Assembly: GCA_027924585.1 (NCBI GenBank)
Contig: BSBM01001437.1
Coordinates: forward strand, 186,001 to 250,000
Direction: 5' to 3'
DNA: 64,000 nucleotides
From: Larix kaempferi
Lineage: Eukaryota; Streptophyta; Pinopsida; Pinales; Pinaceae
The position numbers were made by a program, and so were the translations under genes. Below the pieces are notes generated by a model. The model searched no databases. It saw nothing but the letters and a program-made list of their open reading frames with translations, and was not told where the DNA came from. Below, in pieces: positions 26,011 to 36,360 of this stretch (within the stretch, counting starts at the first letter, position 1; each line of letters opens with the position of its first letter).

Positions 26011-28190
26011 CTGTAGATAAGATAAGATAAGCTAATTATATTAATGTCCAACTAATGACCACAAAGTAGGTCAAAGGGACTGCTGATTACAATGATGTCC
26101 GTACAAAGCAGGAGAACCAAACGGTCTCCTATAAAAAGATACAATGCACGAAGAAAGAAAGAAAAGAGTGAACAAAAGTGAACAGGGCTGAAGTATGAGA
26201 GCTTTGACTGCAGACGCGAATCCAGAAAACCCGCAATGGGGTGGAGATGTCCTAGCGGAAAAAATACAGGAGCGAAAAGGTCTGAGGATCTGACCCATCT
26301 CTCCTAACAACTGAGGCTGAAAGAAGAGGAATGAAGAAAACTCAACAAAGTCTGTTGTCCTGATGAAGGGCTAGTAGAGAGTGCAGACTGCCCACAAACT
26401 CGTTGCCTGGAGGGGTTCGTACGTTGCTGAGGTCTGGAGGACCTAGCCCGTCTCTCAAGATGGAGTCTGCAATGAATCTGCTGCTGAGATCTCGTGGGTC
26501 GGGGTGAGGTCCCACGAATCCTCACTGACCTAGAGCCTGGATATGTACTGATATTGATCGGTCTCTTGGTGCCCCTGTCTGAAGGTAATACCCTGAAAAA
26601 TGACATGATCTTCTGCGTGGGGTCCGGTCTAATGGGAGGCTGAAGAATATGCGCTTGGAATCTGAGAGCCTCCTGAATGTAGAGAGCCAAACATCTCTGA
26701 TCGGGGTACCTGAAAAACTCGGCGAGAGTCTGAGAGTCTCTAAACAAACAATGGAGTCGTCCTCTGATCTCGTAGTACCTGGGGCATCCAAATATGAAGT
26801 GCGCCTCTGTCTCCACTTCCTGTAGGTGACATACTTGACAGATTCTATCTGGTCTATCAATCTGGTGATCCGTCTCTACCCGAAGTCTATGAGAACCGAC
26901 TCTGAACTGGCCTAGAGGAATGCGAAGAGCATGCATCCAGTGACGAAACGTATATTGGGGTTGGACAATGAGCCCATCTCTCAGCTCTAGGAAGTGCTCT
27001 GTGTAAAAGGCCATCTTTGGGAGGAACCCTCTCGAAGGATTGACCCAGGTGACCTAGACGAACTGCCTGTAGATGCCTTCCTGGATAATCTTGTTCAGTT
27101 TCTGTCTAGTGGGTAAAAGGTGACCAAGAGCATCCAATGAATTTCGGAAAGGGGGGAGATGTCCACCTGAATACCCACTGCCTCTAGGAGATCTGAAACC
27201 CCTGTAAACCAACATCGGGCCCGACCCGAATGGGTAGAACAGGCAATAGCCTCGGAAGAGCAGTTTGCTAGGTAAGGGTACTGGTCTCTACCCTCCACCG
27301 AGTCTGCAAAAACCCCGGACACAATGCAAGAATGAGATCAAACTGAAAACCGTCTCGAGCCTAAAGGGTTGAGCTTCGAACTCGGCAAGGATGATGTGCT
27401 AAGGTACTATCTTTTTACATCTAATAATGCGGCGAAGAAGAAGGGTCTGGACTCTCTCAACTGAGGCCCAGTCTGACTCAAGTAAGGATGGCCCCCATAT
27501 CTCCGATCCATATAGAACAGTGGGACGGATCAAGGTGTCCATGAGGCTCATCTTGGACGAGATGTCCTGGAAGCGATGTCGAAAGCACTGTCTCTCGAGA
27601 AGGGCTAATGATCCATAACCTTTGTTGATCCGAGGCTGAAGAGCAAGTTGCAAACTGAAGCGAGGGCCTGAGAATTGCACCCCCAAGTAAGTATAGGTGT
27701 TCCTAATCTCAATCTCCTGTCCTCTAAATAGGAAGTGAAGGTCCGAAGTTTTCTTCACTCCATTGAAGATCATAACCTTGGTTTTACCCAGGTTGACTGT
27801 CAACTGCCGAAGATCGCAAAACAGAGCTAAGGCATCGAGCTGCCTCTGTAATCCTTATGGGGATGAGGAGAGGAGGACCACATCGTCAACAAAGAGTAGA
27901 ATAGATATCAAAACCTGGTGAAGAAGACAACCATCCGTGTCCTGGATTTGCTTATGTAGAAATGCCTCCAACTCATCAATGTAAATCCCAAACAGGGTGG
28001 GAGATAGTGGACATCCCTGTTTGACCCCAATAGTACTCTGAATGAAATCAGGCATCCCATAGGCTGTGCGAAGACGACCGAGAACAAACTCTCCTTGACA
28101 ACTAAACCTAAGGTAAGCCAAGTCTTTTACAAAATGACCATGCTTAGACCAACTTATTACAATTCTCCCTATTGCCAACTAAGTTGTACT
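26011..28190 (-). pseudogene. LINE (non-LTR) ORF2 fragment: reverse transcriptase to C-terminal zinc knuckle
   Basis: On the minus strand the RT palm motifs GVKQGCPLSPTLFGIYIDEL and LLFVDDVVLL (28100-27860) have FVDD in place of the common F/YADD. They are followed by RQLTVNLGKTKVMIF and a thumb-like region (YLGVQFSG, LIRPTVLYGSEIW). At about 26830-26750 comes a Cys/His cluster, ICQVCHLQEVETEAHFIFGC. One frame persists from 28178 to 26304 apart from stops near 27853, 27397, 27290 and 27060, all TAA/TAG where Gln codons fit. A (GATAA)3 tail at 26016-26030 marks the 3' end, as expected for LINEs ending in short tandem repeats. The 5' half including the endonuclease is missing. Confidence 0.88.
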
Positions 28191-28309
28191 TGGTTGAATT
28201 ATCAAGCGAGCGGGCAGAGTTGAACATATCAATGTTCATTTTCGATGATATGATGACCATCAGGCCTTTTTTAGGGCCACTTTTTTTTATTTTTTACCAC
28301 ATGTCCATG

Positions 28310-29318
28310 GCCCTGCGGGGTTTGTAATAAAATGTACTAGCATGGTGTTTTGTAAAGGAGTTGGTTCCCTAGGACTTTTTGACTAAGTCAAGTATTCCAA
28401 GGAGTTTTTTCACCTATTAATTATGTCTTGCATTAGTGCATAACATAATTTTTGGGTTTTTCTCCTGCTCCTCCAAAGCTAGAATGCTTAATGAGGTTAA
28501 CGGGCCTTAGGGGATTATTAAAGTCCATGGGTTAATGTATATGAACATGCTAGGCAGTATTTTTGAGTCATATGAACATGTGCTAAGTCCCCCTAGGTTG
28601 TTTTTTAATTTCCAACGAAAAATATTTTTCCTGTAATTGAGCCATTTTTTAATGGTTTAATTAAAAAAATTATAAACGGCATAGAAATGTCATCTAGGGG
28701 TCTTTTTTGCCTTGGGGGTGCTCGTTTTCCAACTCAAAGCACCCACCTTACCCCTAAACCCACTTTTTATAATCTTTGGGTCATTAATTTTTCACTTATG
28801 CTCAAAAGAGTAAAAAAATGTAAAAAAGTCGTGAAAAAATCAAAAAAGTGAAAAATGACTTAAAAAAATAAAAACATTTTTGAGTGAGTTAATGGTCTGA
28901 TTTGGATCAGCTCCATATGAGGAGTCTTTTGGGCTGATTGGTATGACAAATGGGAAGCCCTTTTAGTGGGAGTGACTCCCCACATTAAGGAGGGCGCATC
29001 TCTCTAAAAACTTGGGCGCACTTCACCAAATGGGGCCCCCACGTGTGGTATAATTTGCAGCACATTTGGTGCTGCTGTATGGGCACCTTTTGTTCTGCGT
29101 TTTGGGCATCTAGAGATGGGGAATGGCAGCCCCATTCACTCCCCCATCTCCTCCACCATTCCCCCACTCTCCTTTAGCAAGTGCACCCTTCCCTCTCTTG
29201 CTCTTTTTCTATAAATTGGCACACACTCCCTCCTTGTTGGGTTAGTTGGAGTGGGAGCATGCCATATTACTGTATTTATCACTCATGGTGTTGGGCTTTG
29301 TGAGTGGACGAATGTATT
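28310..29318 (+). repeat. Dispersed repeat R1, copy 3, with LTR-like downstream part
   Basis: 28310-28680 aligns with 1040-1450. Downstream sequence to 29318 is non-coding. It contains a run of AAAAAxTG.AAAAA-rich sequence at 28800-28880 and a good TATA box CTATAAATTGGCACAC at about 29208, followed by GTTGGGTTAGTTGGAG. This suggests an LTR promoter. The sequence is then interrupted by the hAT element and resumes at 32933. Confidence 0.5.
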
Positions 29319-29326
29319 GGTTTAAC

Positions 29327-32300
29327 CTATGCTGTTGGGGGCGGGAGCGAAGCAGGGAGCGAAGCAGGGAGCGGGGAGCGGGAGCAGAAGCGAAAAGCGA
29401 AATTTTCAAAAGCTTCCGTTTCGGGAGCGTTTTTTATATAATATATATTTTAATATATTTTGATGCATATAAATTAAAAAAAAACATGTATTATGCCAAA
29501 TTAGCTATAGAAAACATCAAAACATAGAATCTAGATATTCATATAACCATTTAGTACACATTGATATAACATTAATCATCTCATCTTCTAGATTCTAGGA
29601 GCTATAACTTATAACATTGTCATTAAATGATCATCATCAAATCATCAATCATCAATCATCAACAACATCAACCTTCAAATTTCAACATATAATATTTGCC
29701 ATCAAAGTTTCAAACTAGGCCATAATGTTTACAAAATAGGCCAACCGCCAAAATAAACATGAAAATGAAATACAAACTACAAAGTATTATGAATCTACTA
29801 AGCTTTCCGCTTGCCACGAGTAACTTCCAATTTCTTTTCTCGTGTTCTAGGTGGAATAGGTGCTGGTGGAAGTGATCGTGGAACATGAGAAGAAGATGAA
29901 TGGCCCCCACGGGCTGAAATTGGACGTTGTGAAGCTAATGGCAAAACTCTTGCATCCGGAAAGCTGCTTCTGCTTGGGGGTGGCATCTCTGTATGGGTAG
30001 TCTGAATTGGATCATCATGATCACCCAATAGTTCAGCCTCCAAGCGCTCTAATGCTATGGCTCCATCCTCCACATTAGCCTCCTCTGGATTGTTGTCCCA
30101 AGTCAAAAATGTTCTATCATTCTTGGCCGCCTCACAATTATGGGACAACAACCTCAAGTTGTAGTGCACATAAACCAAGCTTTCTACGTGATCTACATTC
30201 AGACTGTTTCTCTTTACACTGTGGATGAAGTTGTAGGTGCTCCAACACCTCTCTGCAGAAGAGCTATTAACAACCTGTGATAGCACCCTCAGCGCCAATT
30301 TATGCAAATATGTGGCTCCAAAGCCATGCATGTTCCACCAATGGATAGGATCCAATCTGTCTCGATCTTTGGTTGCAAACAGGGAACCAAAGCATCCATG
30401 CTCACTTATGTATATGCTCAATTCACTCCGTACTTGGGCACACTCTTCCTCATCAGGGACCAACTTCTCTAATGCAAGCATATACCCAGCAGCAACCTCT
30501 GGATCTGTGTGGGGTTTTTTCCTGACTCCACCCCCAGGTGCAGGTTAGGCCAACCAAATTGGAGAATAGTATTTTGGGGTGAGGACATATGCAAAGGCAT
30601 GGAGTGGAACATTTAGATTATCCCACCTTTTGACCACATATTTATGAATATGGTCATACAAGACTGCATCTTTTTGCTCAACAATGTCTTTGATTTGACC
30701 AAGCATGCTATCCATCTGCTCATATACCTCCCCAATCACCGGCTGATCTGTATCTGCAAAACGAATCATGTTATAAACTGGCTTGGTGAACTGCAGAACA
30801 TACCTAACCTGTGACCAAAAATGACCTTCAAGAACGATGTCCTCCACCTCCTGAAAGTCACTTCTATCTGATGCACTTGCAGCTCTATCTTTCAATTCCT
30901 GCCATGGATCACTTGAGACCATACTAGCCAATGCCTCTCTTACCTTCAAAAGCCTCCTGAAGGTGAGGTAGTAGCTAGCAAATCTAGTCTTTGCAATCTT
31001 CAATAGCTCCAACTTAGAGTGATTGCGAAAAATGTGGTGGGCCATGCTATGATTGGTAATAAATTTGATCATTTTCTTACCTCTCTTGTACAAGGCACCA
31101 ATCCATCAGTAATTATTGTCCTTCATCTTAACAATATCATGCATCAAAAGGTTCAATGTGTGAACCAAACACCCTGACCAAAATATGTTGGGATACTTAT
31201 CCATAATGATTGCTCCTGCTGCCTTACAATTAGCGGCATTATCAGTGATGACTTGAATGACATTGTATGGCCCAATCTCCTGAATGGTTTTAAGTAAAGG
31301 TTGTGCAATATTAATAGCGGTCTTGTAGCGATCTGAGTAGTCATGGGCTGAAAGAAAGACCGCACCGCTAGCAGAAACACCAAGAATATTTATCAATGGC
31401 TTGCCTTTAACATTTGTCCACCCATCAGATACAATGGATACCCCATAGTTGGACCAATCATTTGTGAACTTTCCAAGAGCACTATTGATTTTGGCTCTTT
31501 CCCTGTCAAGTCCCACGGTTCTAGCTTTGTCATACCCAGGGCTTCTATATCCTTGAGGGCCACCATTGATGGCTTGTACCATTTCATGCCAATAGGGTGA
31601 GCAAAGAACATTGAATGGCACACCACATGCATAGAGAAACCTATAAACTTTTGAATCCACATCATCTCTACAACCTTGGTCAAGGAAATTGGATAATGTT
31701 CTTCATATAGGCGAGACTCCATGGGGAGATGAGGCTCCTGATCGAGCCGATGATGATCCAGCTCCACTACTAAACATTTTCTATGGGGATTCAGAATCAA
31801 CCCTCAATCTCTTGGAGTTGTTTTGAGCGGCCTCTTCTTCCATCCTGTATTTGCTTCTCTCTTTAGCTCCCACTTTGTCACAAGTTTTGACTCCATGAGA
31901 CTTACCTACATCGCATGGCATAACCCCACACAAATGCTTTCTCACCCGGGTATATGAACCTGTGTATGTTTTCCCACAATGGGGGCATGCAAACTTTGTG
32001 GTTCCACCCCCTCTCCCTCCCCCTTGCCTTGTCACATACTTCCACAAAGGTGTTGTGTCTTTTTGTTTTTGCCCCACATCACCCTCATCCTCATCATCAT
32101 CACCCTCTTCCCCTTCCTCCTCTTCTCCTTGGTATGCATCACTCTCTACCTCTTCCCCCTCATCACTACTAGTACCACCACCACATCTACTGCCCAACAC
32201 CATCATAATGAGAAGAAGTGGAATGAAAAACCAAAACCACATACCCATCATGTTTCTTGATTCAAGATGAGAGTCACTTGTTCCCTGCAATAGAATGATG

Positions 32301-32924
32301 GAGAAGAAGAAATTGGAAAGAGTAGGAGAAGAGAACATTGCAAGTTTTCCATTTTTTAACATAGTGAAAAAAATTGCAAAAACAAACAAAGATGAGTTTT
32401 TAGAGCCTACCTTCTAGCTCTTCAATGGTGGTTGAATGTCTCTATGGAAGCTTCAATCTCCCTTGCACGCTCTCCCCTTCAATCTCCCTCTCAATGCTCA
32501 AAGCTATCAAACAACTAGCAAACTCACTCCAAGCTCAAACTCTTCCCAATCAAGCAAATGAGTAATGGAATGAGTCCAAATGGACTCATTCACCCTTTAT
32601 TGGCCCAAAGTGACCTATCCCACCAAAAAAAAACCCCAAAAAAAATCCAAAAATCCACCCTGTCCACGGAATCAATCTCGGAATCAATTTAGGGTTCGAT
32701 TTTAATGCCAAGGTTCGATGAGGGTTCGATTCGGGATCGACCCGGAATCGACATGGAAGCTACGATTCCGAATTGAATTACAAAATGGCAGGGATCGTTT
32801 TTTTTTTACCAATTCGCGAATTGCCAAATCGATTCCGGACGGAATCGATGAGGAATCGATTCCTTACGGAGCGCGATTTGGGATCGATTCGAGGGGGGGG
32901 GGGGGTCGATTCCCAGCAGCGTAG
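29327..32924 (-). mobile_element. Complete hAT DNA transposon, 3598 bp
   Basis: Perfect 8-bp target duplications GGTTTAAC lie at 29319-29326 and 32925-32932. The termini CTATGCTGTTGGG and, from the right, CTACGCTGCTGGG form a 13-bp inverted repeat with two C/T differences. The left subterminal region is an array of GGGAGCG(AAGCA) units (29337-29430). The right one has GGAATCGA/GGGATCGA units (32665-32915) plus a run of 13 G. Inside is a minus-strand transposase gene (29798-32389). Structure and coding content are complete, but the gene has stop codons, so this copy is probably immobile unless supplied in trans. Confidence 0.95.
29798..32389 (-). pseudogene. hAT transposase (BED finger, DUF659, hAT dimerisation domain), four in-frame stops
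   Basis: One minus-strand frame runs from the right side of the element to 29798 without a frameshift. In order: an acidic stretch (EEEEGEEGDDDEDEGD); a BED zinc finger FACPHCGKTYTGSYTRVRKH then LC; the catalytic DUF659-type region with VSDGWTNVKGKP and QVITDNAANCKAAG, which provide two of the acidic residues; a helical middle part; and the C-terminal dimerisation domain (DPIHWWNMHGF, LALRVLSQVVNSSSAERCWS). The stops are TAG at about 31781, TGA at about 31703, TGA at 31106 and TAA at 30545. Each is one transition from a CAG, CGA or CAA codon. The first exon and true start are unclear, because the 5' part (hydrophobic, preceded by TTGCAG) may be intronic. The protein would bind the element's ends and excise it. 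Confidence 0.9.
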
Positions 32925-32932
32925 GGTTTAAC

Positions 32933-34180
32933 ATGAGGTAACTTGTATTAGTGCTTTTTGTTTCTCTAAGATCAAATCTAGCTTTGGGAAAGATCAGTAT
33001 TGATTTATAAGGGAGGTTAAGTAATTTTCTTATTGCTTAGTCTTTTATTTACGCATGTGTAGAGATCAGATTTAAATGTGTCATTTGCTTATGAGCATTT
33101 CCTTTTAATTTCTACTATGTGTTTTTTCTAGATTTGATCTTGGTTTTGCAAGTTGTTGTGTTTTTGCAGGTTGTTTCAAGTGGATAGGTGGGAGAACTTA
33201 TTTGTTTCTTCTACATTTCTGATCTCTTATGCAGATATAGTCCCTCAGCTCACCACCGGAAAGGATCCAAAGCTTTCTTCAAGAAAAATTTGATCAAAAA
33301 AAAATACTCTCCATCTCTTCCTCCTTACACCTTTTTTATAAATCTCTGGTTACTGGTTACTTGTGAAAAAGTATTTCTGATTTATATGTTGATATTCACA
33401 CTCTTAAATAGATCAGAAGTTGCTTTCAAGAAGTCTAGTCTATTTTATTTACAAAGCATTCATCTTTCATAGATTAGATTTCCTGGCTTATCTAGCATTT
33501 CACCTTTTTAAACTTGTTTAAATCGTTAAAATTTCAATGAGTTTAAAGGGTAGTGTTAGATCTGATTGAAAAGTTTATCTAGCTGATTACAAGAGCTTAT
33601 AATTTGCAGCTCATAAAACTTGCAAAGATCCCAAGTAAACAAGCCTCACTGCTTGTCTTACTTGGTTAATTTTTTGCATTTTTAACTAGTTTTAGACTTA
33701 GAATTTTTTTGGGGGGTTTAGGAGGTGTTCCAAAGACACTCTTAAAGTGTTTTTGGGCATCTTGTACTAAAGTTTGCTTGCTGGTTTGCAGGAGAAGACG
33801 AACAGACAAGAGGAAGTGTTGGCCAAAAATCGAACATCCAGGCCATCCGGAGTACCAAAACTTAAATTTTTTTAAAACCAGTTACTTTTCTCTTCAATAT
33901 TGTAAGCCACCAAGTCATTCTAAAGAGACTGAGGCATTTCTCTATCTCATTGTAAAGAATATTAAACGAGAGCAAGTGGGCTAACCAGTGCCCACCCCAT
34001 TCCCCCAGGAGTGGTCTGTGTCGTCTAAATTTTCATGGTGTGATTGTTAGATTAGTTTTATTTCTTTTATTTCGGCATTAAATAAAATTAACTAGGACTA
34101 AAATTTACCTCGTTGGTCCATTCCATTGGTGGGCCACGAGTTCACTCAGGACTTAGATTTTCTCATTTTTTTTTCACAAT
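32933..34180. other. Non-coding, LTR- or intron-like sequence
   Basis: No recognisable ORF. It contains several AG-ending pyrimidine tracts such as TTTTTGCAGG at about 33166 and GGTTTGCAGG at about 33786. It probably continues the element whose left part is 28310-29318. Confidence 0.3.
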
Positions 34181-35060
34181 TTCAAAACACCCCCTTGCTC
34201 TCCCGAAGTAAGGTTTCAGGATAAGGGGGTTGCCCGACTATTGGCCCGAAAAGAGATTCTTGGGGCTCTAAAAAAGTAAAATATTGGTTCTTAAAAAACT
34301 TAAAATTTCCAAGGTCTTCTCCCGTATGCTCTGTGGCCAACTTGCAGCTTAGTCCAAACATGTTGGTACACATCAGAAAGGGGAAGATGACTAGTAATAG
34401 GTTTTAACACGCCCAAATAAACAAACCTACTTGTGAAATCCAGCACAAAGCGAACATTCTTCTGTTGTGGGCAAATTTTTCAAAGGACGTGGGATAACAC
34501 TGGGTAGTGACCTCTTGGAAACTGTTAGGCTTGCCCTCGTTGGTATAACGTCTGAACACCTCCTTGAGACTCCGATCCAGCCCACCTGTCTGAGTGAGAA
34601 ACCACACAGCTGAATTTCGGACATATTCCCTGTACCTTTGTGTATATCGGGAATCCACCAGCTTTTAATTAAAAAGATCATTACCACAGTAAAAATAAAA
34701 TAAACCAAGAACAATCGCACAACACTTTCTTTTCAGTTCATGCATCTTTATTGACTCCATTTATCGGCACCTGTTTATCTTGCTATATTTCAAATTGATG
34801 ATGAATGATATTTGCTTTAACACATATATGCTGCATTGTCTTGGTTTACCAAAAATATTCTAACTCCTAGATTAAATGCTTTGTTTTTCGTAGATTAGAC
34901 ACCATAGCTTGTTTTCACTTTTAGGGACCACCCCCTTGGCTTCGCTAGGAAATCCTAGACGGAGGAGTCGAGTTTCAGATGACAGCACTTGACTCTGACT
35001 TGCCCCCAAGGCCACACCAGCAACTTGAAGACATCTGATGTGTTTTCCCAGGTGTGGAAC
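34180..35060 (-). repeat. Dispersed repeat R3, minus copy
   Basis: About 150 bp at 34915-35060 is closely similar, in reverse complement, to 51935-52090. Shared blocks are CACCTGGG, CTTGGGGGCAAGT, AGAGTCAAGTG, CTCGACTCCTCCGTCTAGG and CCTAGCGAAGCCAAGGGG. Weaker similarity may continue over the rest. The family is unknown. Confidence 0.6.
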
Positions 35061-35607
35061 CAAGCGGCAACACCCCCAAGGGGGTCTAGACATGCAAATT
35101 TTACAAAGGGGGCCAAAATTGGCCCTGAAAAACTATTCTGAACTTCTAAACACTGAACATGTTCATGAAACTGGTGACTCACAAGAAGTCCAACTATGGT
35201 ACAAAATAGTTGGTAACACTCCTCATTTGGGTTATAATCTTTACAATCCCTCATCTTTCACAATCTCTCATGCTCTTTCATGCTCTTTCTCTCTTGCCAC
35301 TCTCTTGCTTCCATTTGCTCCCACTTTGGGCCATTGTAATTTTCAGCCATTTGGCTTGGTTAATAAAGTTCTTTGGAGGAAATATTGTCCTTTGGTGCTC
35401 TATGGTGGTTTGCTTCCATACTTTATAGTTGCTCAAGTTTGGAGAGGCCAGACAAAAAAAACTTCTTTGCTTTGGTAAGATTTGTGGTATTTTTGCCATA
35501 GATTTTGTGAGTTTTTCATTCTTGTAGTTAAGAACTTCATATTTTTCTTGGTTGAAGTTTATGATTTCTTAACTCATTGCGCCGAGAGGCGCTCTACAAC
35601 CCAGTAT

Positions 35608-35880
35608 GAGGGAGATATTGTAACGATTATGGAGTAACATTTGTCGAGTATGAGGGAGATCTTGTAACGTTTGTAATATTGTCAATTGTGATGGAGATGT
35701 TGTAACGTTTGTGGAGTAACGTTTGTCGAGTATGAGGGAGATCTTGTAACGTTTGTAACGTTTGTAATAATAAAAAGTAATAATAAATATTATGTCGGCC
35801 ATTAATAAAAAGACGTGTATTTTCATTTGAAATACACATTTGAAGATCCATGGCTATATAATACACCAAAACATAAAAAA
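35608..35880 (+). mobile_element. Short LTR start with duplicated polypurine/LTR edge
   Basis: The unit GAGGGAGAT(A/C)TTGTAACG, which reads as a polypurine tract plus TG LTR start, occurs about four times between 35608 and 35772. An 80-bp period contains GGAGTAACRTTTGTCGAGTAT. AT-rich LTR-like sequence follows, with TATATAATACACC near 35855. It is similar in style to the LTR at 50130-50414. No gene is associated. Confidence 0.5.
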
Positions 35881-35984
35881 TTATAGAAAAAATTAATTTG
35901 GTCAAGAATGTGCGGCAGGGAACCAACGAATAGGGAATCTGATCAGTGAATAGGTAATCTAATTTTTTTAAATTTAGCTCCTCC

Positions 35985-36360
35985 GCAGACCTTCCCGAGG
36001 TGCAAATCCAGCTCCACTCTCACGGAGCTCCAACTCCAGCTCCCCTCCTCCTACGCAGCCCTCCTCCACTCCTCCTCCTGCGCAGCCCTCCCCTTTTCGC
36101 CTCCCCTCCTCAAGCTCCGCGACCTCCTCCCCTCCTCCTGCGCCGCCCTCCTCGCCTCCTCCTATAGCGCATCCCTCCCCTCCTCCAGCTCCGCGACCTC
36201 CTCCCCTCCTCCAGCGCAGCCCTCCTCCCCTCCTCCTCCTGGGCAGCCCTCCCCTCCTCCTGCGCAGCCCTCCCCTCCTCGCCTCCCCTCCTCCTGCGCA
36301 GCCCTCCCCTCCCTCCCCTCCTCCCCTCCCGTCGCCACCTGCACCCTCCACTGCAACCCC
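35985..36360. repeat. CT-rich minisatellite-like block
   Basis: Imperfect repeats of CTCCTCCTGCGCAGCCCTCC and shorter variants, about 375 bp, with high GC in an AT-rich setting. The minus-strand frame is open (Gly/Arg/Glu-rich), but this follows from composition. The octamer TAAATTTA occurs just outside both ends, possibly by chance. Confidence 0.75.

Noticed and set aside
35038-35478. 146-codon plus-strand ORF
   Set aside because: No domain recognised; it spans the edge of repeat R3 and shows no homologue elsewhere in the window.
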